DNA of 15,332 nt from Spirochaetota bacterium (GTDB lineage Bacteria; Spirochaetota; Leptospiria; Turneriellales; Turneriellaceae), in contig CAUJII010000161.1 of NCBI GenBank assembly GCA_963205035.1, positions 1-15,332 of the forward strand. Reading direction: 5' to 3'. Shown here one piece after another: positions 1-5,474 of the stretch. Below the pieces are notes generated by a model that searched no databases, had not been told where the DNA came from, and saw only the letters and a list, made by a program, of their open reading frames with translations. Every line of letters begins with the position of its first letter. Position 1 is the first letter of the stretch. The position numbers and the translations under genes were made by a program.

Positions 1-129
1 GTCATCGAAGCATTCAGCACAGAGCATAGCCTGGAAAAAATGCTCTATCTGATTTTACGTGAGGAGGATGAAAAATTACAAAAAAGGAGAATGCCGAATA
101 TTCAGTTTCTGGAGGGCAAACACAATTGA
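1..129 (+). CDS. C-terminal end of an IS256/mutator-like transposase (partial)
   Basis: The frame is open from base 1 and stops at 127-129. It gives a 42-residue tail beginning VIEAFSTEHSLEKMLYL and ending with an RRMPNI segment. The pattern 'hydrophobic start, F-x-x-E-x-S-L-x-x-L, about ten residues, then an RR pair near the C-terminus' is what I recall from the end of IS256/mutator-family transposases, which move by a DDE mechanism. The catalytic part lies outside the window, so the family call rests on the tail alone. The gene is cut by the left edge. It sits immediately before a putative IS end and a truncated-looking reading frame, which fits an insertion sequence that landed in a restriction gene. 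Alternatives are another transposase family or an unrelated protein tail. Confidence 0.5.
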   Translation, partial: VIEAFSTEHSLEKMLYLILREEDEKLQKRRMPNIQFLEGKHN

Positions 130-142
130 CAGGACACTACCC
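113..142. repeat. Probable right end of the insertion sequence (terminal inverted repeat)
   Basis: Directly downstream of the transposase stop is a short stretch ending in GGACACTACCC. Read inward from the other strand it begins GGGTAGTGTCC. Ends of this kind, lying within a few bases of the transposase stop, are typical of IS256-type elements as I recall them. The matching left end is outside the window, so neither the inverted repeat nor a target duplication can be confirmed here, and the outer limit is uncertain by a few bases. Confidence 0.35.
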
Positions 143-145
143 GCC

Positions 146-463
146 ATGCGGCAGAATAAGGTAAAGTTTAAGACTAATCCAACTGATGTTCAAGGCATAA
201 CCAAGTCTTTCGTATCTATTTCATCGCGAAAGCCTGAATTTGACTCAACCGATCTGCATAACCTTTACAGATACGACCGTACGGCGTTGATTTGGGTAGA
301 TTTTTGCCCAACGGAACCTCGCATCTATTGCTCAGAGGCTGAACTTCGCGCGGATGGCTTAATCGATAGCAAAGAAAATATCGGTTATGATTTTATTACA
401 CCAAAAAACTTCGCTTCCGATCTAATCAGTTTGCATTTGAAAAGATTTGGTCTAAGCGGCTAA
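146..463 (+). pseudogene. Possible C-terminal remnant of a restriction endonuclease, truncated by the IS
   Basis: An open frame runs from the IS end to a stop at 461-463. The longest version would start inside the transposase tail (59), so I use the first ATG outside it (146), giving 105 residues. The product has mixed alpha/beta character, for example a hydrophobic strand LIWVDFCPTEPRIY followed by a basic C-terminal helix. I recognise no catalytic motif. It converges on the DNA methyltransferase and overlaps its 3' end by 12 bases, the tail-to-tail layout common for type II restriction-modification pairs. Together with its abrupt start at an IS end, this suggests the 3' part of the cognate endonuclease gene. 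It has no good ribosome binding site. It could instead be an intact small ORF of unknown role. Confidence 0.4.
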
Positions 464-2344
464 GGAATTTTCTCGTAAAAAGTCCAAGAACGCCCCGTTC
501 AATCCGTACAATTCGATAAGGAATGCATCGAGTTCGTCGTTGCTCATCACCAATATATTTTCCGATTTCTGCGTAATGTCATTCGGGATACAAAATTTTT
601 CAATAAAGTTCTTTTGATAACATTGAAAATTTCCCTCAATTTGGAAGCTTGTCATTTTTGCGTAATAAAACATAACATTACTATTCAAGATTCTCTGTAA
701 CATCTTTAAGGAAGGTTTACTCATATTTTCAGCTTGGTTCGGCTTATCGAATATAGCGTACCCATTGCAAAACAGACTATCTGAACTATCGAAAAGAAAA
801 TTCGGGTGCCTGCTAAAAGTTTTAGTAAGTAGTTTAGGCCCTATTGCTTCCATAGATTGCGAACGTCCCCATGAATACCAAGCTTCTATTTCTAGATTAC
901 CTTTACTTCTGGTTTGCAAAAGCTCACGCTTTGATAGAAAATACGCATAAGTGATAGGATAATCGGCTCGCATAACATCCTCTGAGATAACCCTAAACCG
1001 ACCATCAATTTTTCTGTATGGAAAAAGTATAGCCCGTTTATTCTTGAGTAGGCTCTCCTCATCTGAAAAATCCGCAATCTTAATCGCCGGCTTTAATAAA
1101 TCATGTTCCAATGGTATTGTTATGCCATCATTTGTAACGGAGAAACCTTCGCTTTGATTGACCATGAAAACTGCATCCTTTAATGTGGCAAAGCCCACGC
1201 GAATATTAAAGATCTGGCCTAATCGTCGTCCTTGGCTTTCAATTTTTGCCAAATTCTGCAAATCTTCTGTCCTGCCCAAGCGCCATTTTCTCTTGTCCAA
1301 TACGGAATAAGGCACTGGACTGAACTTCGCTGACACAAGAGCACTCGCACTAAAAGAGGAATTCAGCTGAAAATATTTGAGGTCATCTTTATTTGTTTTG
1401 TCCATGAAAATTAAGCATGTATAAGCACTCGCATTATCAAAAACCTTGTTATGTGAAAAATCAAGTATCTTAGAAATCGCGCGGTGTGATTGTAAATATT
1501 CCCGTATATTTTCACCGGCTATCGAAGTGAAAAGGTTATTTTGTGTAATGATTCCTATTGATCCATTCTTTTCAAGCAACTCATACATTGCGATCAAAAA
1601 CAAGATTGAGAGACTATAACTACCAATGGCGAACTGCCCGTATTTGTTGACCAAATTAGCTCGGTAGGTTTCAGCCAAGTTCTGCAATTTCACGTAGGGT
1701 GGGTTTGTTACAATGCAATGAAATTTGATCGACCTCCCAAATTTCCGCTCTAAAGCCTCTTTATCGTCTAATAACGTATCAGCTAAGATAAGGTTTCGTG
1801 GCACTGATACTGGCTTAATGCCATTCTTCAAAAGGAACAAGTCGATCAATTTACTAGCATGTCTTATCGCCAATGGGTCATTATCGATGCCATAAAGTAA
1901 ATATGAAAGACTTTCCTGGATTGGAATTCCCTTTTCCATTGACAATATCTCAGAAGCGCGGATAATAAAGCCTCCACTACCGCAAGCGGGATCAAGCAGA
2001 TTCGCTTGATCAATACTCACCGATCGAATAACATCTCTAACTAAATAATCAATTATCAGGTTCGGTGTGTATACAGCTCCTTGGGATTTTTTCCGTTCTG
2101 TTTCTATACAGGCTTCGAAGTAGGCCTCTATGTTTTTTAACGAAATATTTAGATTCGCAAATTTGTCTCGATGGGCTTGACTAAGACCCTTTTCAGAATA
2201 CTCGAGATGTTCAGATTCGAGCCAAAGATTTTCCCGCACTTTATTTTGCCGCAAGTAAGATTCAATGAGTAAATTCCGGATTTCTAAGTTACCTAATTCA
2301 CGCTTTAATTGGCCAATAACTCTCCAGAATGCTTGGTTCTGCAT
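452..2344 (-). CDS. Eco57I/TaqI-like N6-adenine DNA methyltransferase (type II modification enzyme)
   Basis: This 630-residue protein transfers a methyl group from S-adenosylmethionine to adenine N6 in a specific DNA site. Visible motifs are GAVYTP (about 89-94, motif X region), LLDPACGSGGF (116-126, SAM-binding motif I), YGIDNDP (151-157, motif II) and the catalytic TNPPY (213-217, motif IV). The order X-I-IV followed by a target-recognition region is the gamma class. From about residue 375 an IRVGFATLKDAVF segment starts a TaqI-like C-terminal specificity domain. Length is normal for stand-alone Eco57I-type modification enzymes; I see no fused PD-(D/E)XK nuclease. An in-frame TAG just upstream fixes ATG 2344 as the earliest ATG start, yet there is no Shine-Dalgarno sequence. 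A short frame upstream may be a frameshifted N-terminus. The gene is richer in A/T than the right half of the window, consistent with transfer. Confidence 0.88.
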   Translation of the reverse strand: MQNQAFWRVIGQLKRELGNLEIRNLLIESYLRQNKVRENLWLESEHLEYSEKGLSQAHRDKFANLNISLKNIEAYFEACIETERKKSQGAVYTPNLIIDYLVRDVIRSVSIDQANLLDPACGSGGFIIRASEILSMEKGIPIQESLSYLLYGIDNDPLAIRHASKLIDLFLLKNGIKPVSVPRNLILADTLLDDKEALERKFGRSIKFHCIVTNPPYVKLQNLAETYRANLVNKYGQFAIGSYSLSILFLIAMYELLEKNGSIGIITQNNLFTSIAGENIREYLQSHRAISKILDFSHNKVFDNASAYTCLIFMDKTNKDDLKYFQLNSSFSASALVSAKFSPVPYSVLDKRKWRLGRTEDLQNLAKIESQGRRLGQIFNIRVGFATLKDAVFMVNQSEGFSVTNDGITIPLEHDLLKPAIKIADFSDEESLLKNKRAILFPYRKIDGRFRVISEDVMRADYPITYAYFLSKRELLQTRSKGNLEIEAWYSWGRSQSMEAIGPKLLTKTFSRHPNFLFDSSDSLFCNGYAIFDKPNQAENMSKPSLKMLQRILNSNVMFYYAKMTSFQIEGNFQCYQKNFIEKFCIPNDITQKSENILVMSNDELDAFLIELYGLNGAFLDFLRENSLAA

Positions 2345-2432
2345 GCAATTTGTCTACCAATGGGACATAATATGTCAATATATTTTCAACCAAATTTCTA
2401 TTTTTTTCGGTGTCGATCCAAATAGAGCCCAT
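2298..2432 (-). CDS. Small ORF (44 aa) or frameshifted N-terminus of the methyltransferase
   Basis: On the minus strand an ATG at 2432 opens a 44-codon frame that ends at a TGA (2300-2298) inside the methyltransferase gene, in a different frame. The peptide begins MGSIWIDTEKNRNLVENIL and continues with balanced, protein-like composition (TYYVPLVDKL, then SILESYWPIKA). The start has only a weak G-rich stretch (GGGGCGG) ahead of it. Because the methyltransferase ATG at 2344 has no ribosome binding site, this frame could be its original N-terminus, separated by a single-base shift near 2300-2340. It could also be a separate small leader gene or chance. I recognise no family. Confidence 0.35.
   Translation of the reverse strand: MGSIWIDTEKNRNLVENILTYYVPLVDKLHAEPSILESYWPIKA
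2364..2376. promoter_or_regulatory. Palindrome upstream of the methyltransferase start (possible operator)
   Basis: GACATA-A-TATGTC is a perfect palindrome with 6-base arms, 20 bases ahead of the methyltransferase ATG. On the minus strand it contains TATTAT, a -10-like hexamer, and TTGACA overlaps its edge. Many modification enzymes repress their own promoter through such sites. It also lies inside the 44-codon frame, so it could be coincidental in an A/T-rich stretch. Confidence 0.3.
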
Positions 2433-2549
2433 TTTGCCGCCCCGATCACCTCAGAGAACGAGCCTACGGAAAAACACCTCCGGCGCTGCCGTTACACAAA
2501 TTTGCGCAAATTAATTCTGTGCAAAGAACACGCGTTGCTAGAAAAAAAG

Positions 2550-2669
2550 GCAAATCAGCGCGAATTCTAATTACACGTCGAGCGAATCGGAACGATTGCC
2601 GTCGGCCAAAGCGCCACCTGCCTCGCGGCGATGCACGCCGCTTTGGCGGGAGAATTTGCGCTGATTAGC
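2550..2669. repeat. Structured inverted-repeat element (MITE-like or large hairpin)
   Basis: Two 19-base arms at 2550-2568 and 2651-2669 are inverted copies matching at 17 of 19 positions. Inside them a second perfect stem pairs 2605-2613 with 2639-2647 (GCCAAAGCG/CGCTTTGGC). An alternative small hairpin pairs 2625-2630 with 2636-2641. The core is G/C-rich in an otherwise A/T-rich neighbourhood. No transposase or known attachment-site core is visible. It could be a miniature inverted-repeat element, a REP-like unit, or a structured RNA. Confidence 0.5.
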
Positions 2670-2723
2670 GTGGGCTTGGCGTAGAAAAAATTGTATCAAT
2701 GAGTTCCCGCACAGGCTCTGACG

Positions 2724-2746
2724 ATATTTCCCACATTGGGAAAAAT
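2724..2746. promoter_or_regulatory. Operator-like inverted repeat in the higBA promoter region
   Basis: TTTCCC (2727-2732) and GGGAAA (2738-2743) form an inverted repeat with a 5-base spacer, extending to 8 of 9 paired positions. TTTCCC recurs at 2766-2771 and TTCCC at 2704-2708. A -35-like TTGACA (2750-2755) and a weak TATTCA (2773-2778) lie 17 bases apart, just ahead of the higB start. HigA-type antitoxins usually repress their own promoter through such sites, so this is a reasonable candidate operator; the assignment is inferred. Confidence 0.4.
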
Positions 2747-2783
2747 GGATTGACATAAGGACAAATTTCCCGTATTCAAGTTC

Positions 2784-3083
2784 TTGCGGGTTATTTCCAG
2801 AAAGACCTTACGTGACTTTTGGTTAAAAGCCGGGCGGCATGACTCAGAGCAACCTTTGAAGGCTTGGCTTTATGAGACAAAAGCTGCCCAATGGAAAAAC
2901 TCGGCAGAAATTAAAGCGAAGTATCGAACCGCAAGCATCATTAACAACAATAGGGTTGCATTTAATATATGCGGTAACAAGTACCGGCTAATCGTAGCGA
3001 TAAATTATCAAATCGGAATAGTGTTTATTCGATTCGTCGGTACGAACGCTGAGTACGATAAAATAAATCCAAAGGAGATATAA
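2784..3083 (+). CDS. higB: HigB-type mRNA interferase toxin
   Basis: A 99-residue protein resembling the E. coli-type HigB toxin family (RelE-fold, ribosome-dependent mRNA cleavage). Seen directly: an N-terminal VISRKTLRDFW segment, a WKNSAEIKAKY stretch, the conserved FNICGNKYRLIVAINY core, and a C-terminal FVGTNAEYDKI in place of the family's usual T-H-x-E-Y-D. The start is TTG: the in-frame codons back to a TGA at 2751 contain no ATG or GTG, and the TTG gives the N-terminus expected for the family. There is no Shine-Dalgarno sequence. A possible -10 element ends only 5 bases earlier, so the message may be leaderless or have a very short leader. It overlaps higA by one base (TAATG) and forms a toxin-first operon with it. 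Confidence 0.85.
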   Translation: MRVISRKTLRDFWLKAGRHDSEQPLKAWLYETKAAQWKNSAEIKAKYRTASIINNNRVAFNICGNKYRLIVAINYQIGIVFIRFVGTNAEYDKINPKEI

Positions 3084-3427
3084 TGATAACCCCGATTAGA
3101 AATAGAAAAGATTATAAGCGAGCTGTCAAGCGTATTGAAGAGATCTGGGATACCAAGGACAAAAAATTAAGGGATGAATTAGATGTGCGTTCGACTCTAG
3201 TGGATCTTTATGAAGAAACCCATGACAACATCTTACCTCCTGATCCAATAGAGGCAATAAAATTCAGAATGGAACAGATGGGCCTAAAAAAGAAGGATAT
3301 TTCCCCTTTGTTAGGTGGGAATAATCGTGTTTCTGAGATTTTATCCCGAAAAAGGGCCCTGACGGTGGAAATGATAAGAAACTTAAATAAGAAGCTGAAA
3401 ATACCGGCCGAATCTCTAATATCTTGA
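3083..3427 (+). CDS. higA: HigA-type antitoxin with helix-turn-helix
   Basis: A 114-residue antitoxin expected to bind and neutralise HigB and to repress the higBA promoter. The N-terminal half is charged and helical. Residues about 58-110 form an Xre/Cro-like helix-turn-helix region (MGLKKKDISPLLGGNNRVSEILSRKRALT), with the NRVSEILSRKR stretch as recognition helix. This order, an acidic helical N-terminal arm followed by a C-terminal HTH, is that of the E. coli-type HigA that pairs with the HigB family seen upstream. The ATG overlaps the toxin stop codon (TAATG) and is preceded by a good AAAGGAG ribosome binding site (3071-3077), so the antitoxin should be translated more strongly than the toxin. 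Both genes look intact. Confidence 0.85.
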   Translation: MITPIRNRKDYKRAVKRIEEIWDTKDKKLRDELDVRSTLVDLYEETHDNILPPDPIEAIKFRMEQMGLKKKDISPLLGGNNRVSEILSRKRALTVEMIRNLNKKLKIPAESLIS

Positions 3428-3453
3428 CAATCGACCCACTTCAGAGAGCAAAG

Positions 3454-4395
3454 ATGCTACGGGAAAATTTGTGGCCACCTATTTTATTACTCCACCGTGT
3501 CGTGTTAAGTGCTGTTTTTATCTTCACGTTGCTATTGACGCTCCCTCTTTCTGCGACTGTTGTCCGCACAGCAAAAGAAAAACTCCACGGTGAAATAATC
3601 CGCATTGAAGAAGATCATATTGCCGTGCAAACAAAATCTGGTGAGGTTCGAGAGATACCACGGGCGGAAATAATCGCCATTGAAAACGACGACGGCAAGA
3701 CTCTATGGTCGCTGACAAATTCTCAAGACTATGGGATGAATACCACAACCTCAAAGGCAAGGCGACAGAATGAAAATACCCCTTGGCGTATTGCCCTCAC
3801 CGGAGGCGGCGGGCTCATGGGTTCCTCTTCGTGGTTCAGCAAATACCCTATCGGTGTGCGCGGCGATCTGGATGCGCTTTGGAATACCAACCTGAGCCTT
3901 CTGCGTGCAATCGACAACACATCGGCCTGGGTCGTGGGCTTGGGGTTCAGCCAACGCAATCTCACCGCAAGTGGCGTGAACTTCGACGGAGTGTACGGCG
4001 TCGGAATTTGGCCTGCCCGCTACGTCGATTTGCGCGCAGGCTACCGAGCGACCCAAGACTGGCTCTTCTTGGAAGGCGGTCTCTTGCAAGCAATTCATGT
4101 GGGAGAGGCCCCCCTGACGATAGATTCCGGGCAAAAGGCGACTAACTATTCCGCCCCCAACGCCGATTTGCGCGCCTACCTGGCGTTTTATTTAGGCCTC
4201 GGGGCAACGATCCCTCTTCTGAATAGACTTTCGGGGCTCGTCCTATTGCGCTACGAACACGGGATTGCGCCGGCGCTCACCGCCAACGTCGCCACGCAAA
4301 TGGGTTTTTCTGGTGAAGTAGTTAGTCGAGCTCCCGTGCGACTCATTGCATGGAGCATGGCTCTTGAACTCGGTATAGAATTTGCGATGGAATAA
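3454..4395 (+). CDS. Probable secreted outer-membrane beta-barrel protein
   Basis: From ATG 3454 the product is 313 residues. It begins with a basic segment and a long hydrophobic core (ILLLHRVVLSAVFIFTLLLTLPLSA) typical of a Sec signal peptide, with likely cleavage after LSA. Next is a small beta-rich module, about residues 35-80 (HGEIIRIEEDHIAVQTKSGEV, then IPRAEIIAIE), of the kind often found at the start of outer-membrane proteins. The rest is glycine- and aromatic-rich with alternating strands (IALTGGGGLMG, VVGLGFSQRNL, LEGGLLQAIHVG, LAFYLGLGATIPLL) and ends ELGIEFAME, consistent with a small beta-barrel. A longer version from TTG 3424 would overlap higA; the ATG is better placed for a signal peptide. 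The 5' third is A/T-richer than the rest, near the edge of the accessory block. No specific family is recognised. Confidence 0.7.
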   Translation: MLRENLWPPILLLHRVVLSAVFIFTLLLTLPLSATVVRTAKEKLHGEIIRIEEDHIAVQTKSGEVREIPRAEIIAIENDDGKTLWSLTNSQDYGMNTTTSKARRQNENTPWRIALTGGGGLMGSSSWFSKYPIGVRGDLDALWNTNLSLLRAIDNTSAWVVGLGFSQRNLTASGVNFDGVYGVGIWPARYVDLRAGYRATQDWLFLEGGLLQAIHVGEAPLTIDSGQKATNYSAPNADLRAYLAFYLGLGATIPLLNRLSGLVLLRYEHGIAPALTANVATQMGFSGEVVSRAPVRLIAWSMALELGIEFAME

Positions 4396-4396
4396 A

Positions 4397-4422
4397 AAAT
4401 GCCGCCCTCGTGGGCGGCATTT
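4397..4422. terminator. Bidirectional rho-independent terminator
   Basis: A perfect 11-base stem (4397-4407 with 4412-4422) around a TCGT tetraloop, with A-rich sequence on the left and T-rich sequence on the right. It sits between the converging ends of the outer-membrane protein gene and the Hsp20 operon, and can serve both directions. Confidence 0.9.
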
Positions 4423-4430
4423 CAAAATTT

Positions 4431-4820
4431 TTACTTCACGGAAATCGCGACCGATTTTTTCACTTTCGCTTTCAGCGGCAGTGTCACTTTGAGAACTCCG
4501 TCGGCAATTTCTGCGGTGATGTTCTCGGAGTCGATGCCGTCTTTAACGCGGAACGAGCGCTCGTAATTCACTAAGCGGAACTCGCGGCGCAGACTTTCTT
4601 TCGCAGGTGTCTGCTGAATGGCGTTCGCCTTGAGCGTCACGACGTTGTCCTCGAATGTCACCTCAACGCTCTCTTTGTTTGCGCCAGGGACATCGACCCA
4701 GAGCGTATAGCCCTGCTCGTTTTCCGTGATGTCGACCGCAGGGATATACGTCACTTGGTTCTCTGCGGCGCGGTTTTCACCTTGCGTTGTTTTTTCTGTA
4801 TCTTTAGTCAATCCAAACAT
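4431..4820 (-). CDS. Small heat shock protein, Hsp20/alpha-crystallin family (second gene)
   Basis: A 129-residue ATP-independent chaperone that binds unfolding proteins and keeps them refoldable. The alpha-crystallin domain runs from about residue 27 to 118 (VDITENEQGYTLWVDVPGANKESV, a DNVVTLKA strand, the FRLVNYERSFRV stretch, then the signature ADGVLKVTLP). A V-A-I motif near the C-terminus is the usual oligomer contact. A longer version starting at 4847 is possible, but ATG 4820 has an excellent AAGGAGGAG ribosome binding site just upstream that overlaps the stop of the preceding Hsp20 gene. The gap between the two genes is only 10 bases, so they are co-transcribed. The N-terminal arm is short and acidic, unlike that of its neighbour, so the two probably form hetero- or separate oligomers with different client sets (inference). 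Confidence 0.92.
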   Translation of the reverse strand: MFGLTKDTEKTTQGENRAAENQVTYIPAVDITENEQGYTLWVDVPGANKESVEVTFEDNVVTLKANAIQQTPAKESLRREFRLVNYERSFRVKDGIDSENITAEIADGVLKVTLPLKAKVKKSVAISVK

Positions 4821-4830
4821 AGTCTCCTCC

Positions 4831-5295
4831 TTATTTGACAGCGACAACCGCGATCTTACGCGCTTTCGCTTCGTCGGCTTTGGGTAAAACTACCGTCAAG
4901 ATCCCGTCTTTGACGCGTGCTTCGATTTTATCGGCCTTGATGTCATGACGGAATGTAAACGTGCGCTCGAAGCGGCCCGTCGCTCTCTCTTCGCGGATGT
5001 ATTCACCCTCGGCGTGCTTGTGCTCGCCGCTGATTTTCAGCGTGCGTCCTTCGAGCTCGATCGCAATCGCGTCTTGCTGAAGCCCTGGAACGCGGGCTTC
5101 TACCGTGTACCCCTCGGCGTCTTCAGTGATGTTTACAGGCGGGTAATAGCCATAGACCGTGGGATTACTTTGCGAACCTTCCTCGCGTCCGAGCCCCCAC
5201 TGAAAAAGGCGATTAAACTCGCTCTCCACGTCGGTGAAGCGATTCCATGCGCTAACTGCGCTGGGGTTAAACAATCTGTGAGTTTTTACTAACAT
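4831..5295 (-). CDS. Small heat shock protein, Hsp20/alpha-crystallin family (first gene)
   Basis: A 154-residue Hsp20 chaperone. An N-terminal arm (1-50) includes the AWNRFTDVESEFNRLFQWG stretch typical of bacterial class A proteins. The alpha-crystallin domain (about 52-145) has VNITEDAEGYTVEARVPGL, EGRTLKISGEHK, a GRFERTFTFRHDI strand and the signature KDGILTVVLPKA. The tail carries the I-A-V motif that links dimers into larger assemblies. An upstream ATG at 5316 exists, but ATG 5295 follows a strong GAGGAGGG ribosome binding site by 3 bases and gives the usual length. It is the promoter-proximal gene of the two-gene operon, with a CIRCE-like operator upstream. Confidence 0.92.
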   Translation of the reverse strand: MLVKTHRLFNPSAVSAWNRFTDVESEFNRLFQWGLGREEGSQSNPTVYGYYPPVNITEDAEGYTVEARVPGLQQDAIAIELEGRTLKISGEHKHAEGEYIREERATGRFERTFTFRHDIKADKIEARVKDGILTVVLPKADEAKARKIAVVAVK

Positions 5296-5334
5296 TTTCC
5301 CTCCTCTGGGTGCCATCTCTGGCGTTTTCTTCTA

Positions 5335-5356
5335 TTGATTGATAGCAGTCAATCAA
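5335..5356 (-). promoter_or_regulatory. Leader hairpin of the Hsp20 mRNA
   Basis: TTGATTG (5335-5341) and CAATCAA (5350-5356) are perfect 7-base inverted arms around 8 bases. They overlap the downstream arm of the CIRCE-like site. In the mRNA they can form a weak A/U-rich hairpin near the 5' end, some 30 bases ahead of the ribosome binding site. It might stabilise the transcript or be a second DNA-binding site. Confidence 0.35.
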
Positions 5357-5368
5357 CGACACTGCTAA
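5342..5368 (-). promoter_or_regulatory. Degenerate CIRCE-like operator (HrcA) for the Hsp20 operon
   Basis: ATAGCAGTC, nine bases, CACTGCTAA. The known CIRCE consensus is TTAGCACTC-N9-GAGTGCTAA; each arm here matches 7 of 9 positions and the 9-base spacer is exact. The two arms carry symmetric changes (TAGCAGT/ACTGCTA), so the site remains a clean palindrome. It overlaps the last 2 bases of the -10 box and covers the expected start point, where a repressor would block transcription. Confidence 0.65.
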
Positions 5369-5395
5369 TGTAGTAACTATTACCGAAATCGGCAA
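5367..5395 (-). promoter_or_regulatory. Sigma-70-type promoter of the Hsp20 operon
   Basis: On the minus strand TTGCCG (5395-5390) and TACATT (5372-5367) are separated by exactly 17 bases, each matching 4 of 6 consensus positions. Transcription would begin near 5360, about 65 bases ahead of the first Hsp20 ATG. Confidence 0.55.
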
Positions 5396-5422
5396 ATTTT
5401 TTTTGTGACTAACTATGCGCCA

Positions 5423-5435
5423 ATGCGCAGCGCAT
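5423..5435. promoter_or_regulatory. Palindrome upstream of serA
   Basis: ATGCGC-A-GCGCAT is a perfect palindrome with 6-base arms. A further ATGCGC half-site lies at 5415-5420. It is about 40 bases ahead of the serA start. It may be an operator or an mRNA hairpin; no regulator is suggested by the neighbours. Confidence 0.3.
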
Positions 5436-5474
5436 CCTCATTTACGCCCTGTGGGCATCGTTGATTCAGACGCC

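Larger units (their letters stand above)
2433..2783. other. Gene-poor stretch between the methyltransferase and higB
   Basis: About 350 bases with no convincing gene. The left part (2433-2540) has an A/T-rich patch and nothing I can name. The middle (2550-2669) is a long inverted-repeat element. The right part (2700-2783) holds repeated TTCCC/GGGAA half-sites and a -35-like TTGACA (2750-2755), which I assign to higBA control. The open frames crossing this stretch (2265-2570 plus, 2571-2756 minus) show no family resemblance and are best treated as chance. Confidence 0.5.

Noticed and set aside
2265..2570. Plus-strand open frame across the methyltransferase 5' end and gap
   Set aside because: It lies largely opposite the methyltransferase and shows no family resemblance; it ends inside the inverted-repeat element.
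2550..2669. Integron attC site
   Set aside because: The size and folding fit, but the GTT/AAC core ends expected at the outer stem are absent and no integrase or cassette array is nearby.
2571..2756. Minus-strand 61-codon frame over the inverted-repeat element
   Set aside because: Its sequence is dictated by the repeat arms and is rich in Arg, Gly and Ser; no ribosome binding site or homology is evident.
3751..4134. Minus-strand 127-codon frame
   Set aside because: It is fully inside the outer-membrane protein gene, which has a signal peptide and terminator on the other strand.
5415..5474. 20-residue N-terminal extension of SerA
   Set aside because: The extension contains the palindromic DNA and no family resemblance; MAKVKILISD is the usual start.
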